Below are positions 1 to 13,900 of a DNA stretch of 64,000 nucleotides, in pieces. The stretch's first letter is position 1. Every line of letters starts with the position of its first letter. Origin of the DNA: Paragonimus skrjabini miyazakii (taxonomy: Eukaryota; Platyhelminthes; Trematoda; Plagiorchiida; Troglotrematidae); the NCBI GenBank assembly GCA_014338405.1, contig JTDE01001304.1:66959-130958 (forward strand), read 5' to 3'. Below the pieces are notes generated by a model, which was not told where the DNA came from, searched no databases, and saw nothing but the letters and a program-made list of their open reading frames with translations. Position numbers and translations under genes: made by a program.

Positions 1-1691
1 TATTATTTCTCAACTAATCAAAATCTCATCGTTCAGTATCCACTGCTAAGGAAGGCTTCTCGCATGGTTGTTATACAAGAAAACCAAGTAAGTTGAAACT
101 GCCAAAATTCAGTGCTAACTCCAAACGCATCGGAAAACACAACAGGACGGAAAACGAAACCGTTTTTTGATCCAGATTTTGGACGATGTCATCAACCATG
201 CATTAAAATGCGAGTAGTATAGTAGGAATGTTCTCAGCTTAGTGATGTCAATGTTCAGCAGTCGCATACAAAATAAAGATGAGTTGGAACAGAGTTTGGC
301 TAACTGAGAAATGATTCTGAAAGAACCAGAGAATTGACGAAGGTTCCCAGTGTATTTTAAACTACTTCAGCAGCACATGCACTTTCCTTACAAATATGGA
401 ACTTGAAAGTAATTATAACCGCCTGTGCCAAAGCAAGTTTAACCGATACCAATTAAACCACTTTTGTTTAATCTATGTTGGTAGGTGACAACCCATTGTT
501 AGAGCTTTAAACAGAATCGTCCTTACACCGAATTTTCAAACTTTGGAACAAATCCGTTGAGTTAACCGGGTAGTTCATGTCCACTGGCTGGCTATTAAAA
601 TCCCTGTGATTTTTGACCAAGAAGAATAAAGTTTTTCAGATCTCATCAATGGGATTTCAACATTTGACCGCTGTGGCACCTGAAATCAAGTACACTTTGA
701 GCGTGGGCAACCAACTAGACAGATAGCACACGGCGACCCAAAGTATTCATCGTAGTGTATTTTGCGGTCAGTTATTAAGTGTGCATGTATACAGAGTGAA
801 AAACATGCTACAAATTTATTACTGTACTAATGGTTTGCAGAAAATCGTTTTTTGTGGTGTATAGAGCTGGAGAAAACTTAGAGTCTGCATTTGTCATAAA
901 CATGAAAGCAATTCCAAAACATTTATTGTCGATACACCCATTAGTCAGTGATTAGCCGTTCACCATTACCGGCTCAAACAGTTCCACCTTAATTGAATGT
1001 GGTTGCACTATGTATGTTTCTCCGTGTGGCTCATCCCAACGCCCCTTTCTTAGTGTCAACATTCCCGTAAGAGTCAGTTAGCCATTACGCTACTGCTTTA
1101 ACAAGGCATAAAACTGGCGGTGCCTTCGAGAAAATACTCACTAGAGATGACATTTTGAATGTCAGCTTTATAAACTTTGTGTCCGAACGTGTTTAGGTTC
1201 TGAGTTTATGAACGCAGGTACTACTTCGCATTAACTCTGCTCACAAATGTGATTTTTGTTGAGTTTTTGGTTTGTCGTTTGCCGTATTCAACACCTTACA
1301 TCAATTCCAATTAACGTTACAAATTTTATGAAATACAGTATTACTGTTTATTCTTTAGAGTATACGACTGAGTTGCACTGTGTTACTTGGCGGTTCGTAA
1401 AGACTACTTTTGGTGATTTTTCTGATAAATTTAACACCCAACTCCTGTTGTTTCTCTATTATCACCCACACTATCCTTGTCATACTAAATGATATTCATT
1501 TTCGGCTCATCGCGATTAAGATGTGTAGGTCATTTGAAACAGTTGTACCCCAGTCTGACTTCGAGCAAAGCTTTCCGATGTTCCCCATAGGGCTGCCCCT
1601 TTTTGCACTCACATGTAGACCTGCACGGTATTAGGGGTGTATGTTAAAGTCACCAGTGTTTTCATTTCCAGCTGTTGCTGCTTTATTCTAG
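1..1691 (+). other. Intron sequence upstream of exon 1
   Basis: No exon with CEP135-like coding sequence could be found. Because exon 1 begins mid-protein, this is taken as the 3' part of an intron. Short open frames at 1256-1492 and 1410-1634 lack any recognisable content. Confidence 0.6.
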
Positions 1692-1987
1692 AGCGTGCGT
1701 TGGTATTGGAACTGGAGCGGTTGAAACGTCACGGTTCATCCGGTCTGTCACTGTCCAAAGGAAAAATGTTTAATCGTCTAGAAGAACATCTTCACGGACT
1801 AGAGACTGATCGAGATTATTGGAGGAATCAGGTGGAACTGTTGCAACAAATGATGGCAAACCCAAGTTTAGTCGGACGCGTTGGTTCAGTCAGTCGGGGA
1901 ACGAGCGGTCGACTCAAGTGCAAACCGCCATCTGGCCAAACGCTGACAAAGGCCGTTTTGAAATCAAGGGAGGCACCACTTATTAAG
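1692..1987 (+). CDS. CEP135: CEP135 exon 1 of window (residues 1-99)
   Basis: The exon encodes ERALVLELERL, a Ser/Gly linker, then the coiled coil GLETDRDYWRNQVELLQQMM and a basic Ser/Thr-rich tail. This parallels a CEP135 block containing ERQLTLEVERM and EEERDFYKKELERLQ, which TSGA10 lacks. The donor is AAG|GTAGAT, phase 0. I place the acceptor at TATTCTAG (AG at 1690-1691), which implies an upstream exon ending in phase 1, probably with G to give Glu. A second good acceptor, TTTCCAG at 1671, would add a Cys-rich stretch that does not suit a coiled coil. Confidence 0.8.
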
Positions 1988-4900
1988 GTAGATACAAGAA
2001 TTTTTCGTTCGTTATCTAGGATTGTTCTGTTCAGAACCAAAAACATTACAGAAGTTGAGTGTTACTGAAAGTATACTAGGCGCCCGGAGCGTAGTTCAGT
2101 CGGTTCAGTTTATTCAAGTCCCAAGGCGAATAACACAAAATTCCTTGGTTTTCTCTAAATGACTGACAGGCATTCTCATGGCAGAAATCTAGGAGAAATG
2201 AAAATCTGTACCACTGTCAGTTCTAAATATGTACAGTCTTATTCTGAAAACGTACGTGTGTATTGATATTTGCTCAGAAAGTTCCAACCAAACAATACAC
2301 AAGTTCTAATTAAAATAACTCACTGAGAATAATAAATGCAAAATTGTAAGAATACGTGGTAGGTAAAGAGACACAACACCGAGAACAAAGTCAGCTGTCA
2401 ACCAAAAGAGTATACTGATAGAAAAGGCTAAAAGTTAACGGAATCCAAAGTTACCGCGTAGTATGTTTTGGTCAAGATGAGTTCTAGTAGCTCATCGAAT
2501 CGATTACAATGAAGCCCTCAAATCAGCTAACTGCTCTCATTTGGTTCAGTTGCGAAATGGCCTAAAATATACAGACTAATTTTTGTTTAGCCGTTTAAAT
2601 CACTGCCTATCTAGTAGCGGTATATCTCTGCGTAGGTAAACCTCCACAAAGCCACTAGTCATAATAAGCTCAAAAAAGCGGGAAGCAATACTGGCATAAC
2701 CATACTGAACAGTATTTTACGATGCGCAACCCATACACCTAGGAGATGAGTGTAAATCTGACACAGTCCAGTAACTGACTGGAGGCAACTATAAAGCACG
2801 ATATATGAACCTCCTGTACAGCCATTTGTAGGATGCAACCTCTAAGAACATGTTGTTTGGAATACATGAACTAGTGAACAATATATACTCAGAGTTATCC
2901 ACGGTCGACAAAACGGTTAAGTAAATCACTCACAGAAAGGTCTTTCTTGTTTAAAACTGCATCATACTATCCATGTTCGTGATATCCGGTATTAGCAACC
3001 AATGTCAGCAAATTAGCTGAAGTTCTACAAAACTAAATATTTCTTCAACGTGTTGCAACTCAAAATTATTGCTGAAAGTGAAATATTGCAAGTGATTGCT
3101 ACATACTGCGCATTCGAATAGCCAGCAAGCATTAAATAACAATTGTATTCATGTTGAAAAGAAAAATGCGAAAGGTTCCATAACAGACAGGCAGGTTACA
3201 GCATTCCAACCAGAAGTGTAACCGTAAACCAGCGTAATTTGCGGGTTTATTGCAATACGCTGCATTCAATTTAACTTTCTGGTTGAAGAACCGTTTTAAG
3301 GAAATTACCAAAAATGTTTTGTAACTACCTCTTCTATTCATATTGACTGAGCTGATCTCACGTCAATCGTTTCAGTTAGAATCGCAAATCCAAGAGCTTC
3401 GTGCTGATCGTGATCGCCTTCGTCTGGAAGTCGAACGGTTGAACAGAACTCGTTTGATCAGTCCATCCCCTTTGACTCGAAGTCGGTCACTTAACAGAAT
3501 TCAAGTAAGTTTGCAGTTAAACTATAATGAATTTCGTTGAAAAACATTTGAGAATTTTCCAAAATTTAGACTAGACCTAAGAATGTTACAATCCGTCTTT
3601 GAAAATTATACAACTCGTAATTTTGAGGAGCTGTGTGTATGAAGTTGGACTTGTGATCAGCTCTGGTAAACGTTACCGGGAATCGACAGCAAATTTAAAC
3701 ATCTCCTGAGTTTACCCACAAGTATCTTTAGTTACACTTCTAATCAAAACGCCACCGGTTGTAAAATCTTTTAGATTAAAAGTATAGAGTAGAGTGGCTA
3801 AATGCTAACAATTTGGGCTGAAAGACATTTAACCACAACAAGAACATTCACGATATGTTAACTGCCCATTTACTGTCATCAATCACAAATGCGAAACATG
3901 CAATTTGAGACGAAGTGAAACAGCTAGCAAGTGGACACGCAAATGACCGTGCCAAGTATTATACTGTCCTAACGTTAACAGTCCGAAGGTTTGTCTCAAT
4001 CACTTTTATAGATACAAGCCGGTTGGAAAGTCGACAAGTATTGCTCCGTGAAGGTCAGTGAGGTAGAGTTCATAGGGTGCAACAACTTTTTGAACGGGCT
4101 AATTGGTTGAACTTGACAATTTATCGTTACAGTGTATCGCAGATGGTGGATGGAGATATCGAACACCAAGTACATTCGCTTGAAGCTGCTGCACTGTTAA
4201 TTATTTTGACCGTTTAGCGGTGCTGTCTGCAACTGGTTGGGATAGTTAGCTCTCCGTGCTATCCACGTGAACGTTACTGTTAAACAAGGCGATCAACACA
4301 CAATGGCCTTCTATTTTCTCTGCCCCAACAAAACAATCAGATTGAATCCAGTGCTTCATAAAACTCCTTCACTGTAATTCAGTTACGAACGGAAACCCAA
4401 GCCTTGACAGTATGTAAGAAATTGGTCTGCGTTGCATTCACCCACGAGGTAAATTGTTCGTGTATTACTCTGTGAACTCAGCAAAAATAATCAAAGATAT
4501 TTCATTAGGGGAAAATGATTGACAGGTTTTCGCGAAAGATACTCTAGTAGATTGTATGTGGGTAGACAGCTAATTACTTCGTCAAGACATTTGAAGGAAA
4601 TTCACAACAGACTATTCCGTTTGTCATTCAGATAAGCCTGTTGAGTCATCTGCCCAGTAAAACTCATTGGGTTAAGTTTTATACCTGCTATCGTCTATCA
4701 TTATTACAGTGACAGAACCTAAAGATGAGCTTGTTGTCAGTCAGTTTATTGATATGGAATACTCATGGAGAACTCATGATCGTTTAAACTCACTCTGTTT
4801 CCGGAGTGATCAAGAGAGGTTGAATATGGTCTTACGGGTTCTTGACGAGGCTTAACTGTCATCTTTGATTCTTCTTTCACAATAACTTTTTGTCACCGGG

Positions 4901-7900
4901 GATAGATAAATGATTTTCATTCGTAAAAGTTGAACGACATACTTTTTTGTCCTTTTTTATTCTAATGATAATTAGTCGGGAATTTGGTTAAGTTCAATTT
5001 GAACATCACCTAAAATTGATCGCAGCTGTCGGATTCCCATAAACTTCCCAGTAAACCCTTTTCGAAAATATGTACTAGACTCGAGTTTCGCTCTCACTAG
5101 AGCTCGTCAGTGGTGCATATACTAGATAATGACGCATTCTGACAAATAGGCCAATAGTAAACAGGACTCAGGTTTATAGCACGCTCTGTTTATTTGATCT
5201 TGAGTAATGGATTTTTCAACACAGGTACTGGTGTGTTAGGGGAGAAAATTGTCATATGCTGAATCCACTTGACAATTCGTATGATCAGCCATTTAGTCAG
5301 AACGTCTCAACCGTGCATCCAAGAAATCTCTATCACAGTTGTAAGGTCGAATTTATTGGAAAAATGCGGCCACTGCTCCGATCAAATGAATTGCCATTGA
5401 CAGTTTTCGATTTTGTTCAATGACGAGCTGTTCAACTCAGTTTGAAGATTGCTTAACCGTCTTCGAACAACAAATTTTCTACTCTCAAGGCGTGGTGTGC
5501 CGGCAATCAGAAAGCAGGAAAGGTTCAACTAGCTTAATTACAACTAATTTCAGCCAAAACATATAACCTTTAGCCGGGAGAGCTTACTCGGCCTTTTATG
5601 ATACTAAAACTAACACATCGATCAAATCATGACGGGCCTCTTCAGCCTAACCTTCTTATTCAAAATACTATCCGCATATTCCGTTGTTCATCTAATCTTT
5701 CGGTCAGTGAATAGCAACAAACTGTTTCCTACATTAAAGAGGCTAATTTTTCTTCGTTGACAAATTTACATCTTTGAAAAAAAATTGAGATAAATCATGT
5801 ATTTTCGTATAAAATCGAAAGCAACGGACATTTCTGACAGGCAGAGAAAAAACTTAAGAAGCCTAAGCTTAGGCACAGAAAACACAACAGATATCTACGA
5901 TAATTACAAAAACAAAACGAGAAACATTGGACGAAATTTTACAACGGCACATACAGGTCGTGATGTGCTTGAATACAACTAAACATAGCAAGCAACTTTG
6001 TACTCTTCTGTGTAATCAACTATGATTCAAGGTTATAAAGGAAATCTTCAATCGTCCCGCAAATTGGTAACCAAACTTGCCTGAGATTGAAATTAAAGTG
6101 AGTTTTAGGAAAACGTATTAAAGGTGTATTTCAGACAAAGATGGAGAGTAAAAGTGATCTCCCTAATCTTTGATGGACATTTTAGTAAACTGAAGTTTAT
6201 ATAAATTTGTTTAAGCGAAACAGCAAGAAGATGAACGCCAAAAATTATTTAGTTTATATTTCTAAAAATGTATTGATATTTAACTATATTAGAAAATAAC
6301 AAAAATCCAATATTTACTTGAAGAAAAGGCTGAGGAGTTGTTTTGTAGAGTGATTGAAAAATACCGTAAGTTGTGAACACCAAAGTTGTATTCAGTTAGT
6401 TACGGATGTGGAAAATATCAGATTTATTAGGAAATTGGGGGAAACGTTATAGCAAATTGGGAATCATTGAGCGACGGTTAAATGAGCAAAATCAGCACTG
6501 ATCTAATCTCAAAAAAGTGGAAACATACATATGAGTTAGATTGACAATTCAGGCTAGAACGTCAGAATTATCTAAACGTAGCTTGGTTGCTACGTTATTT
6601 TGTGTGTCTTGTAGAACGTAAGTGAATGAGTCATGTCAGGCAATATGTTTGTTGAGTAAGTATGTGACGATATCCGGTCTGTGCGTAGGCTTCGTGGTTG
6701 TACCATAGGGATTGCAAACCAAGTGGACAAAAACTCTCCAACGCTAGTCATGGCAACCGGTCGTGATAGTGACAACGCCCAATCGGGAAGTTCCCCTGGA
6801 GCTAGTGTATACTGACTAACACTAAATACTACGGATATGTATAGATGCACTCATTCTGAACCTCCTTGTTTGACGTACACATGTTTTCTTACGTGTGTAT
6901 GTAATCACAGTTAAAACATGCACGTGGTTTACTTAATGCTAGTGGATGATGGAGACTGAGTCCAGCGTTTACTGCGAATAGATGTGGTTACTAGTGGATT
7001 TGCGCAAATCCGTCGGGCGGGGATCACAATTTAAAGTTAACTGAGGAGATACGCAAATAGAAGGAACGATTATAACTGCGAGTAAGGAATGTGTCAAGCT
7101 CAGTGTGTAACCAGCAAAAGATAAACGTTTCAACGACGTCTTGAAACTATTACTGTCTGCTAGCCTCTTTCGATAATTCGCACACCGAGGTTGTCTAACG
7201 ATTTTGTCGTCGTCCGTTGTATTGCTTTCGTTATCAATTCAATGAGAATCAAACGCGGCATAGTACATTATCAAGCGCAGTAACTCATACCAATCACAGT
7301 TGGCTGAAGGCTTTTGGATAGGAACTATTTAACAATACAATAGTTCACTTTTTGGACCAGACAAGGATATTCACTGCTGACCAGATAATTATAACCAAAC
7401 TTTCAGCCATGGTTTACTAGGAGTAAAGTTCGCTTTGTGACCGCGTTTTCAGTGGAAGCAACTGCAATTAATATATCCAAGTTGATAAGTTTTCACCCAT
7501 AATGATCAAAGACGAGTTGCTGATTAACCTAGGTAAATACAGGTCTACCCCATCAAGCCATCAGTGAAATAAAAATGAATGATTGCGACGGAAAAGTTAC
7601 AGAGCTCACGCACGTTACGGCTCACAGACGTTCAGAATGACCATCACAATATTCTGAATTTCAAGTTAAACATCACTTATATTTTTCGTAGTCTTTGCAT
7701 TCATATGGACTTTTCAGCCAGTCTCTTTCGAAAAACAAACTGGACCCGAGTTTTTCTCTACTTAGAGTGCATCACCATTGCACATCCTTGCCTCGTCCGG
7801 GATTAGAACTCTGGCCATGCACGTTGTTCATGAGGCCATTGACCTCACTTTAGGCACGACCGAATTATCATATGTGAGCGCTCAGCCACTTTCGTTTGTT

Positions 7901-10900
7901 AGTAATGATCGGGTTACCCGATCGACTCGACATGAGACACAGTTACTCTCTGTTAACTTCAATCGTTAACCCCGCGATTAGGACTTCCTAGACAGGTTGA
8001 AATCTCTGATCTCATCAGAATTGCTGAGCGATATTCTAGACTACTGAGGAGTAGTCAGGGATTGAGTTGATTTCAAATGTAACATCAACTACATTTGATG
8101 GCAGCTTTTGCATTCCCATAGACTTTCCAGCCAGCCTCTTCCACCTGTCTCAGAAATGGCGTTATCGATTGTAGTTAACAAGTCAGTTACTTTGTCTTCT
8201 ATCGAAATGGTTGGACAAGGTTATCGTTGCTCACAAGTGAAAGCTGTTAGGCTTTCAGGAATTATTCGGTCGTGCGGAATGTGATGTCAATGGCGCAGTT
8301 GTCAACACGGTTGCCTCATGAAAGCGTGGCCAGGTTGCTAATCCCGGTTATGGCAAAGATATGCACTAATGACGAGCCCTAATAAATCTAGTGCTTCTTT
8401 TCAAAAAAAAAAGACTGGCTGTGAAGTCTATTTGAATTCAAAGGCTGACAGCAAATGTTAATGGTCAACTTGAAACTAACTAAATCCCCGACTAGTCATC
8501 AGTAATTTTCCGAATTATCAGTATGCGAAAAGCAAGCAGGGTGCGGAATTACCGTGGCATGCTAAGGCGAGATCAGATCAGCGACGATTTTCGTAATACG
8601 ATTGCGCAAACAGAAAGAATTGCAGACCAGTGCACACAAGTGTGTACTGTGTTGCAAGGTCACTCTGATTCATTTGAACAACATGCGAGGGTGATGTAAA
8701 AGTGTTGTTCTGCAACAGTGGAAGATCGCTAATTTGCAAAAAAGAGAAATTCTGCGAAATCAAAATAAAATCCTTGCCTGATTCAAACTACTGAGTTGTT
8801 TATTCGTATTTTTCTGTGAAATAACCATATAAAACTTTTATACATTCATCGACTGCCAGTCTAAGTTACATTATTTTTGATATTTCAATAGTGGTGTTGT
8901 TGCGATAGTGTACGCAAGATTTAAATTAGCTCACTTACACTTTCTATCGACGAAAATATGGAAAATGGCCATAAATCGTTTGTTTAGCCATTTTGAATTA
9001 TCAATTCAGATAACCATACAAGCGGAATGACTGTGAACAACGAGTGGAGTAATAGAATAGGTTTGTCGTAGTACAAATCCAAAGCTAGAGTGACCAGCAA
9101 CCCACAGGATAAGGCAACCGAAGCAGTATAAAACATGTTTTTCTTGGGGCAAATTTAATTCGCTACAATGTATTTTGTGGATTCCAACAAGAACAATTTA
9201 GAAGTCTTGTGACAGCAGTCAATCTCCCAGAACTTTTGATAGGCATATCGATTAACACACCTTCAGCAACTCAAGTGCGCAACTTTTCTTACAGATGACT
9301 GCCGGAAAACCCAGCTTTTGCTGAACAGAATCGAGTCTCGGTTAGAACGTTTGATCCACCTTGCGTTTGGGAATAAATACATCCAAATTGTCTATGCAGC
9401 AAGACTCGTAATCACGGTATAACTCATCCTTGGAGAATATTCACCATCAGTTTATTCTTCCTAACTTGCAGCAAAATAAATCTCTCTGTTGGTTGTACAG
9501 AACAAAACTCGAGAAACGTGACCATTGGTAGGTTCAAGTTACATTGCATCAGATGCAAATGTTTGACGTTCTTACATATCCCTGTTGCAAGAAAAAGATC
9601 TACAGAGACAACCATATCCGTAAGCTTTACCCGAGATATTTCGATGACGCTAAGTACACTTGTAAAATAACCAAATGATTTTCTGCGGAGCTCGCATACT
9701 ACAAATGAGTAAACAGTTTATCTTCATTAAATTAGCACAACAAATGGTAAGCTTCGACCGATTGTTTAGAAGTAATTGTTGAAGGGAATTTCATTGAAAT
9801 TTGTGTTTCGTTAGGCTGTATCAAAATTATCCGGATAACATTTTTGTAGTAAATACAAACGTTGAGGTTTTAGACACACAAAACGATTGTGAACACTAAC
9901 TCATTTATGCAAGAAAGGTTTGTCCTGTCATATACGTTGATTTCCTGTAGAAGTGATATTTTCATGTTAGAGTGAGCAGGTGTTTTGCAATACACTGTTC
10001 ACACTTTGGATAGAGAATATTGTGCATATGACAGGTCGCAACGTTACGCGTGATTTAAATATTTTGTTTATTTCGTTACATTACTGTGGAACAAACTAAT
10101 ATGATTTGCAAATGCGCAATATTCTTGTGGGCAACGCGGTACGTACAAGCTGATTCGCCATGCTAGTATCAATCTGCTTACTATAAATCTGCTGATTATG
10201 TTCGTTATTCAATCTTTACGAATAACTGTCAGATACCAATGTTATTTCCATTAGCTCATCTGTTCGAGTTGCAAGAGGAAAACGCAATCAGGAAATGAGT
10301 AGTGTTGTGCATACCTATAAAAAGATCACTGAGTTTTGAAGCTTCCATGACAACCAGCGTGCTATTGTAACCGTTCGCTCAGTAGTTTTTTCCACATTCA
10401 TTTTGGCTGGACGTTTACATCAATTAGCAGATTTTGAGCAGAGATTGCATTAAGCAAACGAATAGGATTGACATATCTGGATTATGATCAGACAGTTTGC
10501 TTTCTTTACCCTGTATCCTAGTGAAAATTCCATACCGTTGTCATAAAACGATAATATGATCAAACCATCGGCATCCAGTTGTCATTAGCAGTTTTAAGAT
10601 CTTTGTTCTTGCCAGTAAGACTGTGGGTCAGACGATGAGGACTACTCATGCAATAAGATGCACATAAACACAAATAAAACCGGTTACCGTACACTTCAAT
10701 GTGCATCACGACAATATAAGTCGGTGTCAGACTAACGTAAAGCAGTTGGGATTTTTTTCTTATAAGTTGATTAACACCCCAAATAGACAGCAGATTTCAC
10801 ATTCAGGTACGTTTTCTGCTAACACATTTTGAACAAATGCACTTAAATCGTGCTTCGATCCGGCTAGACATTGTCTGTAGTGCGTATCTCTTACACTATC

Positions 10901-13900
10901 GCACGTTGAACGCTCTATCAGCTATTCATGTAGCAACTGCGTCGATCATTAACTCGCCAACCTCACGGTCGACTTATATCAGAACGCTAGATCACAATTT
11001 TTGTGAGTAGTGCCCATTCAAGTCCCACACTACTCACCAATATTCAAACAGTCACCGCCAGGTAGAATGAATTCTATGACTATCAGCGGGATGTTTGACT
11101 GGAGGCAGATGCAAATTTTATTTCGTGACAAACAAACAGTCTGTGTGACAGTGACAAATTGATATGACTGAAAGTTTTGATAGAACAGTTGCAATATGTC
11201 TGAGGTAATGTCAACAACACAACAGTCAACAAGGTGACCATACAAAGGTTTTACTGAAGTTCATATCGTCTTCATGTCAAAGGTATAAATTACTTCCTAG
11301 CGCAAAACACAAATACGGTACTTCTTTTCGAAATAAACCCAGTGAAACGTGAGAATGTAACAGCTGAATGGTGTTCAGTTGACATTAAATTACTGTTTGA
11401 TAAACTGAACAGGTTTTGCATTGGCATTCACGCATTCTTAACTACGATTATCTCTACAGCATAAGGAAGAACTGGTTGAGCTTGGAAAACTCCGCCAGGA
11501 GCGAGACGACCTACGCAACTTATTGAACAAGTTAGAACAACGTGTTCAAGAAGTGAGTTCAGAAACTAAATTGTCCACTATTCCAACAAATTAGTTTGCA
11601 GATAGATGCACCGCTCGATACTATCATACAAAATTTGCGTGACATATGTAACTGTTGCATAAGACTGCATTTTTACTGGTGGCATGTTTGGGACTTGTAT
11701 ACGGGAATTGAATAGTCTAACATAATTCAAAAGATGACACAAGCCACGAGACGGATTAGGAACTACCTTATTGGGTATGAGTTTGGTGAATTTGTCTGTG
11801 TGCCACATGCACTTGTCAGTATCAAAAGGTTCACGCCCACGTGTGCCTCAGATAGCATGAGGATAATTTCCCAAGGAAAGTGGAATGTTTTGAGCATGCA
11901 GACGTTTATTGTAGAGCATGTGACTGTTTGTCACCGGTACTGCCAACAGTCACCCCATAGTAACCTCGGACCAGGTTTCACAAACTGCGAATGTAGTTGA
12001 GAATGCCACTTTCTGTTTCAATTGGTAATTATTGTTAATCAGCTCGCGTCCAATATGGCTTGATAGATTGTTAATTCCCTTCGGAAAAAGCCCATTCGTA
12101 GTTCACTTGAAGAAACCGGTCAGGCAATAACAGGTAAAGGAACAAATTTCACGATAATGGATACATTATTGCAAGCTATACAGGACAGTGGCATGAAGTT
12201 ATGGTGTCTCTCAAATACATTGAAAGCTCGGCGGATGATAATCTCATCGACGATCTCATCTGCATATGACGGGTGAATAGATTTATACATTCGGTTTGAT
12301 GCCTGAGTGCCTTCCGGCTTCCGGTTTGTTTGAGCACTTTTGTGTAAGAAATCTGGTACGCAGTATTTCACTTATCCACTCTCACGCATTCAAAAAATCC
12401 GCCCCAGCTTTTAGAAGATTCTATCCAACTTCACTGTCTGTGACACATCCAATTACATGACATGGTGATTTTTATACATCATTAGGACGTTTCCCAAGTA
12501 GGGACAAAAGCGTGCAGATGATTTTTCAGGAAAGCTGTCTGCATAATTGGCCATTAATAAATATCGGGCAGTCTGTCATTTATTCTTGGCATTTTTACTG
12601 ATGTGTCCGTGACAAATGATACGGTGCTGAGCATTATATGCCTCATACAGACATCATTAAATAGTAGCGATCAAACGAAACAAAAAAGACCGGTTACTTA
12701 ATAAATTTGCATAAGGTCGTCACCACTCATTGTACAAATAACATCGCCCAAATTTGTCCAGCTAGTTCTGAATGAAGAAATGCCACCGTAAATTTATCAG
12801 AAACTTCTTGAGAACGTGCAGCCACTTATCACATTGCATAATTAATAAATTATGGACACTTTTGAAAGTAAGTAAGCGATACCACAACTACTGTCTAGTA
12901 TGTATGTTGTATGTTTGCAACTTCAACACCTATATTAACCGATTACATGACTGTACCGTCGTAGTAGCTATGCAATGGTGAGACTAAATACAAATCCCCT
13001 ATGCAAACAGAATTTGCAGGATTAGTTGTCGGATCAAAATCGCTTAACGCACTCATATTTCTCGTTGCATTATATTCCTAGAAGCAGATTATGCGCTCGT
13101 GGTGAAATGTTACTGTTATCATCTGAGTTGCAAATGGGACATACCAGAAAATAATTACAGGTTAGCATCACAGGAGCAGCTCAATCCAGTCAGGAATGTG
13201 TGAGTAAAAAGTTGTTACCACATGTTGTTACCACACATGGAGGTCAGCGGAATATCTCCATTAAAAATCGGCCACTTTTGTAAATGATGCAATGTTTATA
13301 TAGGCTTCACAGTGCTAAACCATCAAAATGAACCAGCCCATCAGCTTACATTTACTGGGTATAGTCGGCAAGTGTACAGCCGGTTGGCTTGTGGTATGAC
13401 GTTGGAACGCTCTATTTTTACCATTGTACTGTCAGTTTAAAGCTGTTAGTCCGAGAGACTGTTTTACCGACTGAAACCATAAGGTTTTACAGGGAAGCGT
13501 ATCCGTTTACACAACAGGCCAAATCACGGTAGCTAGTATTGGATGTACAAATGTAAGTTTCTCATTCAAGAAGTGCAATCTTTTACACTTATCTTTGGGT
13601 TTTTAAAAGACTTCACTAATTTCCATTCACTTCATATTACTCAAAGTCCTAGCTGAGCAGAATGCAACCTGAGTATGTTTTACCAAGGCAGCAGTATGCT
13701 TAAGTATAGGACGCTAGTCTTAGGCTTTTATTTCTTATTCAACTGTTTGATTTCTTTGCAGATTCAAAAAAATGTTCACACACTAACAGCAGAACGGGAT
13801 CAAATTAACAAACTTTACAATGATGTAAGTTGTATAGAAATGTTTATCACGTAACACTCTGATCTAATGCACTTGTTCGAAAGAACTGATCACAACCTGA

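Larger units (their letters stand above)
3505..11459 (+). other. Intron 2 (7,955 bp)
   Basis: A GT-AG phase 0 intron. It carries four copies or pieces of the tRNA-derived SINE (near 4969, 7655, 8041 and 8288). Nothing recognisable was seen in the rest, on either strand. Confidence 0.7.

Noticed and set aside
3343..3540. Open frame starting with ATG at 3343 as a separate small gene
   Set aside because: A good splice acceptor lies inside it at 3375 and a perfect donor at 3505. The part between fits the CEP135 coiled coil, so the ATG is intronic.
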